A DNA stretch of 11,523 bases from DATKCJ01 sp035513275 (GCA_035513275.1 DATKCJ010000384.1:1-11523); one strand, 5' to 3'. Counted from the stretch's first letter, positions 1 to 7,383 are shown. Notes: generated from the sequence alone by a model not told the origin. Made by a program: numbers and translations.

Positions 1-227
1 TCGCCGGCGCCGCAGACCAGTATTTCATGGAGACGGGTGCGAGTGCCGTGGCCATCTCCGCGCTTTATGGAAATACGGAGTATATCGCGGGTGACTACTC
101 CGTAACCGGTCCAACGGCGTCAAACCCAACATTCACGTTCAACACGAGCCCGATCACCACGACCATGTCGGAGTTGACCGCAACCGCCATAGCCGGCACC
201 GGCCGGTCGCTCGTGCACAACAAGTAA
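1..227 (+). CDS. C-terminal part of a type IV pilin-like protein (5' end outside window)
   Basis: The reading frame is open from base 3 with no stop until TAA at 225-227, giving about 74 residues of the end of a longer protein. An internal ATG at 27 is unlikely to be the true start, because the frame is open upstream to the window edge. The segment AADQYFMETGAS, followed by a Thr/Ser-rich tail (TSPITTTMSEL), resembles the middle and C-terminal part of prepilin-type proteins common in Verrucomicrobiota, where an ADQYF-like segment follows the N-terminal methylation/cleavage helix. That N-terminal helix lies outside the window, so the assignment rests on a partial match. If correct, the product is a secreted pilin or pseudopilin subunit. 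It ends just before a strong terminator and is probably unrelated to the glycan genes that follow. Confidence 0.6.
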   Translation, partial: AGAADQYFMETGASAVAISALYGNTEYIAGDYSVTGPTASNPTFTFNTSPITTTMSELTATAIAGTGRSLVHNK

Positions 228-250
228 TCAAGTCGTCCGTCGAAATCTCG

Positions 251-284
251 AAGGCCGCCCATCAGTGGGCGGCCTTTTTGTTTT
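251..284 (+). terminator. Intrinsic terminator of the pilin-like gene
   Basis: A perfect 10-bp stem, AAGGCCGCCC paired with GGGCGGCCTT, encloses the loop ATCAGT and is followed directly by TTTGTTTT. It begins 23 bases after the pilin-like stop codon. It ends about 10 bases before the first plausible start of the next gene, leaving almost no room for a separate promoter downstream of it. Confidence 0.9.
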
Positions 285-294
285 GCCACTTTGG

Positions 295-2109
295 ATGATG
301 CTCCGTTTCTTCCCCGCAATGCCACCCGCAGGGCGCCTTCGCCTACTCACTCTTGTATCCGTAGGATTGCTTGTGCTTGTTTTTCGATTTGTCCTGCTGA
401 CTCCCAATCAGGCCGTGGCCTTCGTGAGGTGGTTCGGGTATTGGGCCATCGCGGCCATCGTGATCACGACTGTATGGGTCTGCCTCAAGGCCTTCAAAGG
501 GTGGAGATTCTCTGAGGTGCTCCACGGCGGTCCGCTGATGGCCGCGATTGCGTGTGCGACCTTCTTGCAGATCCACGAACCGCGGAAGCTGCGCGTGATG
601 TATGATGAGTATGTCCTCGTGGCGATCTCCCTTCAGATGCATTTGGTCCGCGAGGCGTCGGTGCCGAACGAGGCGCACTACAACAACGGGAACATCATCC
701 ACTCGGGTTCTCATGTGGACAAGCGACCGTTGTTGTTTGCGTTCCTCTTGTCACTCGTCCACGACGTTTCCGGTTACCGGGTTTCGAACGTCTTTGTGTT
801 GAATGCGCTGATCTCCGTCGGACTCTTCTGGCTGGTGTTCTGGCTTGGCGAGGCGATTGGCGGACGAAGATTTGGCTACGCGGGCATGCTCCTCATCGCC
901 GGCATTCCGCTCGTGGCAAATGTGGCGACCAGCGGCGCCTACGATCTCCTCAATCTCATGCTCCTTGCCGTTTTGGTGCTTGCGGCGCGCCGCTACGCCG
1001 AGGAGCCGACCGACGCCAATCAGAACCTGTTGGTAGTGACCGGTGTTCTGATCGCACAGGCACGCTACGAATCCATTCTCTTCCTGCTTTCAATCGCTGC
1101 GGTGGTCGCCGTTGTCTGGTGGAGGAACCGGAGGATTGAACTCACTTGGCTCGCGATCTTCTCGCCCTTGATGATCCTGCTGCCACTTCTCCTCAACTTC
1201 GTCTACATCTCCAACGACGCATTCTTCGAGAATAAGAAGCTCGGCGTTGCATTCTTCGATGTTGCGAATCTTCCCCGCAATCTTTCGCACGCGGTCTATT
1301 ACTTCTTCGATCTGTCGCGATACCTTACGAACTCACCGCTGGTCTCGTTCGCCGGCTTCGCCGCACTGCTGCTCTTGATCGTCGGGGCGCGCACGCTGTT
1401 GAAGAAGGAGTCTGCCCGTCTGCATGTCCTCCTCGTCATTTTCGCATTCCTTCCGATCATCGTCGGCAACGCGGTGATGATCCTTACGAACTTTTGGGGT
1501 CTGTTCGATGACCCGATGGCCTCGCGATTTTCATTGCCACTCCAACTGTTCATGGTGCTCGCGATTTTAGCGGTTGTTGCGCAGTTCAAGGCACAGGGGC
1601 GTGCCGCGACAATCCTGACCGTGATCGCGGGATTCTCGATCTGGGCGTGGACCATTCCCACGAGCGGCAGGCATCACGCGACCTCACGCATGTTCGCCTC
1701 GATGGCTGTAGAGTGGCAGGTGTCACAGGCGCTCGAGCGTTTTGACTTCCGTACGCTTGTGGTTGCGGATTCGGCTCTGCCGCTGGTCGTGAATCGCCGG
1801 CCTGTCGTTCCATTCCTGGCGTTCAACCGTTCACCGCAGCGCTTCCAGGATCTGGCGACGAAGGGGGATTACGACCAGATCGTGTTCTACGAAATGTTCC
1901 ATAAAGATCCCGAGACCGGCGTGGAAACTCCCCAGGCGTCTATCCCTCCGCCAATGAACTTGATCCTCGAGCCGCTGTTCGAGACCCGATTCTACGAAGG
2001 TTACGTCTCCAGATTCAGCCGGCTGGTCGGCTTTAAGGAAGTGTCGGCGTCAGTCGAGCCGGTCCACGAATCTTCCGCGGCTCCGACAACGGACAAAGTC
2101 GCGCCGTGA
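295..2109 (+). CDS. GT-C fold membrane glycosyltransferase (PMT/ArnT-like, GT39-type)
   Basis: A polytopic protein of 604 residues, with about 11 to 13 hydrophobic segments between residues 17 and 455 and a soluble C-terminal tail of about 150 residues. The acidic pair DE at 104-105 (YDEYVL) lies in the first long loop, where GT-C enzymes carry their catalytic aspartate. A KRP motif follows at 143-145 in the same loop. Enzymes of this class use a polyprenyl-phosphate sugar and act on the outer face of the cytoplasmic membrane. The GtrB-like and DPM1-like enzymes in this window could supply such donors (inference). An in-frame GTG at 265 lies inside the terminator stem and is unlikely. ATG at 295, 298 or 319 fits better, and none has a clear ribosome-binding site. 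The stop overlaps the next gene by 4 bases. The acceptor and sugar cannot be read from the sequence. Confidence 0.75.
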   Translation: MMLRFFPAMPPAGRLRLLTLVSVGLLVLVFRFVLLTPNQAVAFVRWFGYWAIAAIVITTVWVCLKAFKGWRFSEVLHGGPLMAAIACATFLQIHEPRKLRVMYDEYVLVAISLQMHLVREASVPNEAHYNNGNIIHSGSHVDKRPLLFAFLLSLVHDVSGYRVSNVFVLNALISVGLFWLVFWLGEAIGGRRFGYAGMLLIAGIPLVANVATSGAYDLLNLMLLAVLVLAARRYAEEPTDANQNLLVVTGVLIAQARYESILFLLSIAAVVAVVWWRNRRIELTWLAIFSPLMILLPLLLNFVYISNDAFFENKKLGVAFFDVANLPRNLSHAVYYFFDLSRYLTNSPLVSFAGFAALLLLIVGARTLLKKESARLHVLLVIFAFLPIIVGNAVMILTNFWGLFDDPMASRFSLPLQLFMVLAILAVVAQFKAQGRAATILTVIAGFSIWAWTIPTSGRHHATSRMFASMAVEWQVSQALERFDFRTLVVADSALPLVVNRRPVVPFLAFNRSPQRFQDLATKGDYDQIVFYEMFHKDPETGVETPQASIPPPMNLILEPLFETRFYEGYVSRFSRLVGFKEVSASVEPVHESSAAPTTDKVAP

Positions 2110-3512
2110 ATTCGCTCGCCCGGCACTTTGATTGGGTAGCCGCGAACGACGGGCGCGCGCGCTGGTGGCAGAGGGGATTTCACTCGCAACTCATCTGGTT
2201 GCTTCGGCACCACATCCCGCGCGAGAGCAGCATTCTTTCGTGGGGATGCGCCGATGGCACGGTGCTGAAGGGCCTGAATCCTTCGCGAGGGCTGGGAATG
2301 GACCTGAGCCCGGGGATGATCGCCAAGGCCCGGACAGACGCGCAGCATTGCGAGTTCAGGGAAGGCGACATCGAGAAGGAGAGTCCGGATGAGAAGTTCG
2401 ACGCGATCGTGGCGTCGTTTTTGACCGGCTATCTTCAGGATATCCAGAAGTCCTTTGGGAACCTTCACTCCTCGGCGACGCCGGACACGCGCCTCTACGT
2501 TGCCTCGCTCAACACCCTTTGGCTGCCACTTCTGGGCCTCGGCCAGAGGCTCCGCCTTGTCGCCAGGCAACCGCTGAGCAACTGGCTGTCCCACACCGAC
2601 CTCATCAATCTCCTCGAGCTCTCCGGCTGGGAAGTCGTCTCGATGAGCCACGAGCAGCTCCTGCCGTTCAATATCCCGCTGCTCTCGGGTTTCTTCAACC
2701 GCTTCGTCGTCCGCCTCCCGTTCTTCCGGATCTTCGGGCTCACAGTCTTCATCATCGCGCGTCCGCGCCAGAAGCCGCAATTCACGGGTGACATCTCGTG
2801 TAGCGTGATCGTTCCTTTGCGCAACGAGTCGGGAAACATCCGTCCAGCGCTCGAGCGAATTCCTGTGCTCGGTCGAGGCACCGAGGTAATCTTTGTTGAG
2901 GGCCACAGTAAGGACGACACGTGGGAGGCGCTCCAGCGCGAGGTCGCCGCCTACAACGGGCCGCTCAAAGTGAGCTACCTCCAGCAACCGGGGAAAGGGA
3001 AGTGGGACGCCGTCCGTGCCGGCTTCGAGCGCGCGCGCGGAGACATCCTCGTGATCCAGGACGGAGACCTTACCGCGCCGCCCGAGGACCTGCCAAAGTT
3101 CTTCGACTCCGTTTCAAGCGGCGCGTGCGAATTCGCGAACGGCAACCGGCTCGTGTATCCGATGGAAAAGCAGGCGATGCGCTTCCTGAATCTAATCGGC
3201 AACAAATTCTTCGCGCTGTCGCTCTCGTGGATCATCCGGCAGCCGATCAAGGACAGCCTGTGCGGCACGAAGATGATCTCGCGGCGCAACTACGACCGGC
3301 TGACGAAACGCATCGCGGTCCTCGGCGACTTTGATCCGTTCGGGGATTTCAACCTGCTCTTCGGATCGGCGCTGCTCGACCTCCGCATCCGCGACGTTCC
3401 CGTGCGTTACAAGGACCGAACCTACGGCACTACGAACATCCAGCGTTTCCGCCACGGCTTGGTTTTGCTGCATATGACGTGGTTCAGCCTTTGGAAGATC
3501 CGGTTTTCATAG
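2106..3512 (+). CDS. Bifunctional class I SAM methyltransferase / GT2 glycosyltransferase
   Basis: A fusion protein of 468 residues. Residues 1-220 form a class I methyltransferase. Its SAM loop (ILSWGCADG, 43-51) is a variant of the usual LDxGCGxG, followed by GMDLSPGM (64-71) and a VASFLTGYL segment (102-110). Residues about 231-468 form a GT2 domain: nucleotide-binding start SVIVPLRNESG (233-243), VEGHSKDDT (264-272), the metal-binding DGD (319-321), then GNKFF (365-369), an LCGTKM segment (385-390) and GTTN (441-444). The GT2 half resembles DPM1-type enzymes without C-terminal membrane helices. This domain pairing is known in sequenced bacteria. The GTG start at 2106 overlaps the preceding stop as GTGA, which points to translational coupling with the GT-C gene. 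The product probably methylates and glycosylates the same or consecutive glycan intermediates in the cytoplasm; the substrates are unknown. Confidence 0.85.
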   Translation: MNSLARHFDWVAANDGRARWWQRGFHSQLIWLLRHHIPRESSILSWGCADGTVLKGLNPSRGLGMDLSPGMIAKARTDAQHCEFREGDIEKESPDEKFDAIVASFLTGYLQDIQKSFGNLHSSATPDTRLYVASLNTLWLPLLGLGQRLRLVARQPLSNWLSHTDLINLLELSGWEVVSMSHEQLLPFNIPLLSGFFNRFVVRLPFFRIFGLTVFIIARPRQKPQFTGDISCSVIVPLRNESGNIRPALERIPVLGRGTEVIFVEGHSKDDTWEALQREVAAYNGPLKVSYLQQPGKGKWDAVRAGFERARGDILVIQDGDLTAPPEDLPKFFDSVSSGACEFANGNRLVYPMEKQAMRFLNLIGNKFFALSLSWIIRQPIKDSLCGTKMISRRNYDRLTKRIAVLGDFDPFGDFNLLFGSALLDLRIRDVPVRYKDRTYGTTNIQRFRHGLVLLHMTWFSLWKIRFS

Positions 3513-3525
3513 AGGAACGGAATTC

Positions 3526-3614
3526 GTCACAGAGGACACAGAGTCCGGAATGAGTTCACGGAAAAGAGGCAGACGCTCTGTGCCCTCGGATTGAAACTCT
3601 GTGCGCTCCGTGAC
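3526..3614. repeat. Inverted pair of CACAGAG-type repeats between convergent genes
   Basis: The left arm GTCACAGAGGACACAGAG (3526-3543) and right arm CTCTGTGCGCTCCGTGAC (3597-3614) are inverted copies matching at 15 of 18 positions, with a 53-base spacer. A further partial right-type copy, GCTCTGTGCCCTC, lies inside the spacer at about 3575-3587. The element fills most of the 134-base gap between the fusion gene and the convergent FkbM gene. It could fold into a long hairpin and act as a bidirectional transcript end, but it has no U-tract. Confidence 0.75.
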
Positions 3615-3646
3615 TCCAAATCCCGTCATCAGCGCCGGTGATCCGC

Positions 3647-4495
3647 CTACGTGCCTGCCGTCAGTAGCACGTTAAGGCTGGCGCCGTCGGGCACAAGCGC
3701 CTCGAGCGCGGCGGCGTCCGACGAAAGAGGCCGACCACTCTCTAGTTCCGCGAAAGAGTATCCGCAGTTTGCCAGCAACTCCACGAGGTCCGCGAACTCG
3801 TGCCCTGCCTCACGTGTCGTGTAGGGCGAGAGCTCCATGATGATCCCGGGCTTCAATCGTCGCAGCGTGCCCTCGGCACCGCGCAGGACGGGTAGCTCGT
3901 TTCCATCGACGTCGATCTTGATCCAACGCGGCTCCACGTCGGGCCGCGCCGCGAGGAACGAGTCAAGCGTCGCCGCGCCAGCGCTCCCGGTTTCCTGCAA
4001 CTGGCCGAGATGCTTCGGGTGAAGATTGCCCCGCTCCTCGAGCGGCCAGCTCGAGTAGATCTCGGGCGGACGCGAGTCGGTGTCGCTCGCGACGAGGAAC
4101 ATGTGGTTGGCATCGACGCGACGCTCCAACTCGGGATTGAGCGCGAGATTGGCGCGTAGTTTTCGAAAGGCCCACTCGGTCGGCTCGAATCCAAACACCC
4201 GACCGCCATCGCCCACGAATTTCGCGAAGAACAGCGTGTGCGCGCCGATGTTGGCGCCGATGTCGAGCACCGTGTCGCCCAGCTTGATGAAGCGTTGGTA
4301 GGCGTTGACGGTGCGGGGCTCGAAGGCGCCGAGGAGGTAGATCGAGAAGTCGATCCCCTCCGCCAGGTCGAGCGACCATCGGATCCCGCGCCGGCGGAAC
4401 ACGCCGGTGGAGGGCTTGCCAACAATGCTGCGGGCTCCGCGGATAACTTTGTAGGCGGCTCGAGCGAGAGCGATCTTGTGCCGGGTGTGGAGCAT
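3647..4495 (-). CDS. FkbM family SAM-dependent methyltransferase
   Basis: A protein of 282 residues, a normal length for this family. The FkbM pattern is clear: SAM loop DTVLDIGANIGAHT (74-87), FGFEPTEWAFRKLRANLALN (101-120) with the acidic ribose-binding position, and the diagnostic KIDVDGNELPVLRGAEGTL (193-211) followed by PGIIMEL. FkbM enzymes are O-methyltransferases, and in surface-glycan loci they usually methylate sugar hydroxyls. That substrate is suggested here only by the neighbours. The ATG at 4495 is the only reasonable start and has no clear ribosome-binding site. The gene is alone on its strand: it converges on the fusion gene to its left, and a long repeat-bearing gap lies upstream. 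Confidence 0.88.
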   Translation of the reverse strand: MLHTRHKIALARAAYKVIRGARSIVGKPSTGVFRRRGIRWSLDLAEGIDFSIYLLGAFEPRTVNAYQRFIKLGDTVLDIGANIGAHTLFFAKFVGDGGRVFGFEPTEWAFRKLRANLALNPELERRVDANHMFLVASDTDSRPPEIYSSWPLEERGNLHPKHLGQLQETGSAGAATLDSFLAARPDVEPRWIKIDVDGNELPVLRGAEGTLRRLKPGIIMELSPYTTREAGHEFADLVELLANCGYSFAELESGRPLSSDAAALEALVPDGASLNVLLTAGT

Positions 4496-4521
4496 GGGTT
4501 CAGACGATATGAGTCAGGCGG

Positions 4522-4633
4522 GGTGACCACGAAACACACGAAATACACGAAATGAAAACAGGGCGTTGGGAGGTGGGAGTCGAACGAAAGAGTTCCGGTC
4601 CGATCTCCGACTTTCGTGTATTTCGTGGTGACC
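4522..4633. repeat. Inverted pair of ACCACGAAA/ACACGAAA word repeats
   Basis: The left block begins GGTGACCACGAAA and continues with two further ACACGAAA units to 4552. The right block, TTTCGTGTATTTCGTGGT (4612-4629) plus GACC, is its inverted copy with one unit fewer. The spacer is 59 bases and has no obvious gene. The element begins 27 bases upstream of the FkbM start, so it lies in that gene's leader or promoter region. A related but interrupted copy lies at 10053-10111. Confidence 0.8.
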
Positions 4634-4737
4634 TGCTCTGCATCGGTTCGACTCAGCCAAAGGACGCAGGAGTTTCGTGTGCGTCGCGAGCCGAAATTAC
4701 AGGCCACGAGAAGAGTAGGAGAGTTTTACCACAGACG

Positions 4738-4910
4738 TAGCGCGCCAGCGCGGAGACGAAGTGCGGAAGCACGTAGATGGCGCAGCCTTGATCCCGCCAC
4801 TGCGGGAGAAAGGTGAGGCTAGCGGGTGCCCATCGGGCGGATTGCCGAACATCGGCCTCGGCCCCGGAGCCACGGCGCAGGGGTGAGTGCAGCGGGCGCC
4901 CTGTGGGCGG
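4738..4910. other. Chain of short GC-rich hairpins, unknown function
   Basis: Six small perfect hairpins follow one another in about 170 bases: GCGC-GCCA-GCGC (4740-4751), GTGC-GGAA-GCAC (4761-4772), TCCCGC-CACT-GCGGGA (4792-4807), GCCC-ATC-GGGC (4828-4838), GCCGA-ACA-TCGGC (4844-4856) and CGCCC-TGT-GGGCG (4897-4909). Two of them lie in a degenerate direct repeat with a 70-base period: 4812-4840 and 4882-4910 share 22 of 29 positions. No convincing reading frame covers the region. It may be a structured repeat element or a structured transcript. The hairpins are individually short, so some could occur by chance in GC-rich DNA. Confidence 0.45.
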
Positions 4911-4918
4911 CGAACGAA

Positions 4919-5006
4919 CATTACACAGATGGGCACGGATCAAGAACCGGGGAGTAGGAGGCACGGAGAAACCGAAAAACTGGAGGCACGAATTACACGA
5001 ATGGAC
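4919..5006. repeat. Solo word repeats (ACACAGATGGGCACGGAT and CACGAATTACACGAATGG types)
   Basis: Copies of short intergenic words follow one another: TTACACAGATGGGCACGGAT (about 4920-4939), GAGGCACGGAGAAACC (about 4959-4974) and GGAGGCACGAATTACACGAA (about 4982-5001). No inverted partner is evident nearby. From 5007 to 5251 there are only weak partial copies (TTCGTGGAATTTGTGTC near 5080, GTAATTCGTGTCG near 5167), and no gene, clear promoter or RNA was recognised. Confidence 0.6.
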
Positions 5007-5251
5007 TCGAATCCCTTGAAACAGATTTAGGGTGTTTGGATTCCCTTCCCAAGCTTTTCGTTAGATTCGCGGATCTTCGTGGAATTTGTGTCTCTCCGGA
5101 TGCCCGCCTCGCTTCACTTCGTTAACTTCGTTTCCGAGTCCGGATCCAAAGTTATGCGGCTTCGAGTAATTCGTGTCGAAAACTCCGTCGCGTCGGATTC
5201 TGCCGCGTTGCGAATTGGATCCCCGGGCGATTGCCTTGAGCGCGACGAATC

Positions 5252-6172
5252 ATGGATCCTGCCGAATACGCCAACTTGGAGAGGGTCGAGCAGGACCACT
5301 GGTATTATGCCGGCAAGCGCGAACTCGCACGCTGGTGGCTGGAGCGGCATGCGATATTCCGCGGTGATCAACCGGTCGCCCGTTCGCGAACGGAGGAATC
5401 CACGCAAACCCTCCGCCCTCAAGGCAGGGCGCCTCTTGCCTGCCCTGAGCTTGTCGAACGGGCCGAGACGCGCCTTGCGCAGTCGCCTGCACAGTTACAG
5501 TCCGCGCCCCTCGGCGATGGGCGCGCTACCTCGCAAATCACGATTGCCCGCGGCGCGCGCCCGCGTCTCCTTGATTGCGGCGCCGGCACGGGCTGCTTCG
5601 CTGCAGAAATGACGCATAGTTGCGAAGTCTGGGCGCTCGACGACCACGAAGAGTCGCTCGCACTCCTGCGCAAGCGGCTTTCGCCATCACGCGTGCTTGC
5701 GCTCGACAGTGCAACACTCCCCGCCGCCGACGCCTCGTTCGAAATCGTCACGGCGCTCGACGTGCTCGAGCACATTCCCGACGACGTGTCCGCCGTCCGA
5801 GAGATTCGGCGCGTGCTCGCACCGGGCGGTGTGTTTCTCGCCACGGTTCCGGCTCTGATGGCATTGTGGAGCGATTGGGACGAAGCCCTGCACCATCAAC
5901 GCCGGTATTCGCGCCGCGGGCTCGTTGGGCTATTCCCCCCAGGCGAGTGGGAGGTGCTCCACGCCAACTACACCAACGTGCTTGTCTTCCCCCTTGTCTG
6001 GGCGATCCGCAAGGGTCGTCGACTCTTCGGCCGCCGCGGTGGCCGCTCCGAGGACGCCATCCCTGCGCGACCGATCAACGCCGTCCTGAAGTGGCTTTTC
6101 GTCGCGACCGGCAAGCTCCGGTTGCCGTTCCCGTTTGGCGTGAGCCTGCTCATCGTCGCAAGGCGAACGTAG
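5252..6172 (+). CDS. Class I SAM-dependent methyltransferase with a large N-terminal insertion
   Basis: A protein of 306 residues. It starts MDPAEYANLERVEQDHWYY, a typical opening for a group of methyltransferases in glycan loci, which supports ATG 5252. The SAM loop is LLDCGAGTG (106-114). ALDVLEHIPDD (168-178) and the post-motif LAPGGVFLATVPAL (189-202) are well kept, and HHQRRYSR (214-221) is a conserved segment of these enzymes. In relatives the HWYY region leads into the SAM loop after a short linker. Here residues about 34-103 form an extra stretch of low-complexity sequence rich in Arg, Ala, Gln and Pro. It contains a CCTGAGCTTGTCGAA-type repeat read as PELVERAE. The frame is intact, so the gene may still work. 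The substrate is unknown; the position among glycosyltransferases suggests a sugar or lipid-linked glycan. Confidence 0.8.
   Translation: MDPAEYANLERVEQDHWYYAGKRELARWWLERHAIFRGDQPVARSRTEESTQTLRPQGRAPLACPELVERAETRLAQSPAQLQSAPLGDGRATSQITIARGARPRLLDCGAGTGCFAAEMTHSCEVWALDDHEESLALLRKRLSPSRVLALDSATLPAADASFEIVTALDVLEHIPDDVSAVREIRRVLAPGGVFLATVPALMALWSDWDEALHHQRRYSRRGLVGLFPPGEWEVLHANYTNVLVFPLVWAIRKGRRLFGRRGGRSEDAIPARPINAVLKWLFVATGKLRLPFPFGVSLLIVARRT
5351..5557 (+). repeat. In-frame insertion in the methyltransferase carrying a GAGCTTGTCGAA repeat
   Basis: This stretch codes for the extra residues 34-102 and has the look of intergenic DNA. It includes GCCTGCCCTGAGCTTGTCGA (5438-5457), part of a widely dispersed bacterial repeat word, and the 15-base core CCTGAGCTTGTCGAA recurs at 8001-8015. 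The similar-looking GGCAGGGC (5423-5430) precedes it. The limits are estimated from where methyltransferase similarity seems to stop and resume, not from a target-site duplication. Confidence 0.55.
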
Positions 6173-6196
6173 CCGAAATGCCTCAGCAAGGGTAAC

Positions 6197-6324
6197 CGCT
6201 AATCTTCGCTGATGGTTTCAGATTCAAGAAGTCGTTGAGCACCTGCGTGCCTCGCCTAATCGGCGAGGCATGGCCGTGCGGTGTGCTTTCTCGGTTCATG
6301 AGCGCAGATTAGCGCAGATTAGCG
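6197..6324. repeat. Inverted CGCTAATC / AGCGCAGATT repeats
   Basis: CGCTAATCTTCGCT (6197-6210) is the inverted partner, at 13 of 14 positions, of AGCGCAGATTAGCG, which occurs twice in tandem at 6301-6314 and 6311-6324 with a 10-base period. The spacer to the first copy is 90 bases and holds the stem-loop at 6248-6270. The element lies between two convergent genes. Confidence 0.75.
6248..6270. terminator. Stem-loop between convergent genes, possible bidirectional terminator
   Basis: TGCCTCGCC pairs perfectly with GGCGAGGCA around the loop TAATC, giving a 9-bp GC-rich stem. It lies 76 bases after the methyltransferase stop and about 97 bases beyond the GtrB-like stop on the other strand. No T-run follows on either strand, so it may instead be a transcript-stabilising structure. 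Confidence 0.5.
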
Positions 6325-6360
6325 TTCCAAACCTGATCGCCTGATCTGAATCCCTCAACC

Positions 6361-6392
6361 TTCGCGCTACTTCGCGTCCTTCGCGGTGAACG
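6361..6392. repeat. CTTCGCG word repeat overlapping the end of the GtrB-like gene
   Basis: Read on the + strand this is TTCGCGCTACTTCGCG followed by TCCTTCGCGGTGAACG, a widespread intergenic word. On the - strand it codes for the last residues FTAKDAK and the TAG stop of the glycosyltransferase gene. The repeat therefore appears to have replaced or extended the gene's native 3' end. Confidence 0.7.
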
Positions 6393-7383
6393 CCTCATTT
6401 GACTCCGTTCCTGCGGACTCTCCGCCCGATCCCTTGCGTCGCACGATGTAGAGCGGCCGCCGCTTCACCTCGTCGTAAACGCGGCCGAGGTATTCGCCGA
6501 GGATGCCGATGCTCACCAACTGCACGCCACCGAGAAACAACAGCAGGACGACCAGCGTCGTGAACCCGGTGAACGCGATCTCGATTCCGAGCAACCGCCG
6601 GACGATGAAGAATGCGCCGACTGCAAACCCGAACGCGGCGATGATGAGGCCCAGGTAAGTGACCACGCGGAGCGGCAGGTGCGAGAAGCTGAACAGCCCG
6701 TCGAGGGCGTAGCGAACGAGACGTCGTGGCGTCTGTTGCGCCACGCCGGCCGCGCGGTCCATCCGGTCGTAGTGCACCTCGGCGCGGCGGAATCCAATCC
6801 AGGAGCGGAGCCCGGGGAAGAACCGGTGGCGCTCGTCGAGCGCGTTGAATGCGTCGAGCGCCTCGCCACCGAGCAAACCGAACGTGCCGGTGTTGGGCTC
6901 GATGGGGAAGTCGATCAGCCGGCCGAAAATTTTGTGAAAGGCGTTGAAGGCGAAGCGGCGCGAGCTTCTTTCCCCGCGCGACCGGCGCACGGCAAGCACG
7001 ACCTCCGCCCCTTCCCGCCACTTCGCCACGAGATCCGGGATCACCTCGGGCGGATCCTGGAGGTCCGCATCCATCGTCACGACTGCACTGGATCCTGCGG
7101 CCGCGGCCAGACCGGCTGCGAGGGCAGGCTGGTGCCCGAAGTTTCGGGAGAGATCGAGAATCTCGAGGCGCGAGTCCTTCGCCGCGGCGTCCCGGATCAG
7201 CCTCGCGGAGCCGTCCCTGCTTCCATCATTCACCAGCAACGCCCGCCATGCGATCCGCGGGCTGGAGTCGAAAACCCGCGTGAGTCGCTGGAGCAGTTCC
7301 GGCAGCACCGCCTCCTCGTTAAACATCGGGATCACCACACTGACCACACACGGATTGTCCTGCGTATCAGGGATGGAGTTCAC
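6367..7383 (-). CDS. GtrB/ArnC-like polyprenyl-phosphate glycosyltransferase (GT2)
   Basis: A protein of 338 residues. The GT2 domain has VVIPMFNEE (16-24), VNDGSRDGS (51-59), LSRNFGHQPALAAGL (78-92) and the metal-binding DADLQDPPE (105-113). ERHRFFPGLRSWIGF (184-198) and the polybasic stretch before the membrane are typical of enzymes that transfer a sugar from a nucleotide to undecaprenyl or dolichyl phosphate. Two membrane helices follow (about 238-262 and 273-297), then GEYLGRVYDEVKRRPLY (296-312). The active site faces the cytoplasm, and the product would be a donor for GT-C enzymes such as the one at 295-2109 (inference). The start is GTG at 7383; no better upstream start was seen. The last seven residues and the stop come from an intergenic repeat. 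The gene is alone on its strand, with repeat-filled gaps on both sides. Confidence 0.88.
   Translation of the reverse strand: MNSIPDTQDNPCVVSVVIPMFNEEAVLPELLQRLTRVFDSSPRIAWRALLVNDGSRDGSARLIRDAAAKDSRLEILDLSRNFGHQPALAAGLAAAAGSSAVVTMDADLQDPPEVIPDLVAKWREGAEVVLAVRRSRGERSSRRFAFNAFHKIFGRLIDFPIEPNTGTFGLLGGEALDAFNALDERHRFFPGLRSWIGFRRAEVHYDRMDRAAGVAQQTPRRLVRYALDGLFSFSHLPLRVVTYLGLIIAAFGFAVGAFFIVRRLLGIEIAFTGFTTLVVLLLFLGGVQLVSIGILGEYLGRVYDEVKRRPLYIVRRKGSGGESAGTESNEAFTAKDAK

Noticed and set aside
265..294. GTG start at 265 for the GT-C gene
   Set aside because: It lies inside the stem of the upstream terminator and adds residues coded by terminator sequence.
2001..2987. Long open frame of 328 codons on the - strand opposite the fusion gene
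   Set aside because: The + strand frame has clear methyltransferase and GT2 motifs. The opposite frame is a charged, low-complexity translation typical of the antisense of GC-rich coding DNA.
4638..4666. GGTTCGACTC resembling a tRNA T-loop
   Set aside because: The flanking bases do not form the 5-bp T stem, and no anticodon arm, D arm or acceptor stem could be placed around it.
3853..4707. Frame of 284 codons on - that includes a hydrophobic segment around HFVYFVCFVV
   Set aside because: The hydrophobic part is the translation of the ACACGAAA repeat, and the rest is out of frame with the FkbM gene. Such repeat translations are a known source of false proteins.
5079..5612. Open frame of 177 codons on + overlapping the methyltransferase start
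   Set aside because: It lies in another frame and reads through repeat-like DNA (LSLSNGP segment). The methyltransferase frame has family motifs and this one has none.
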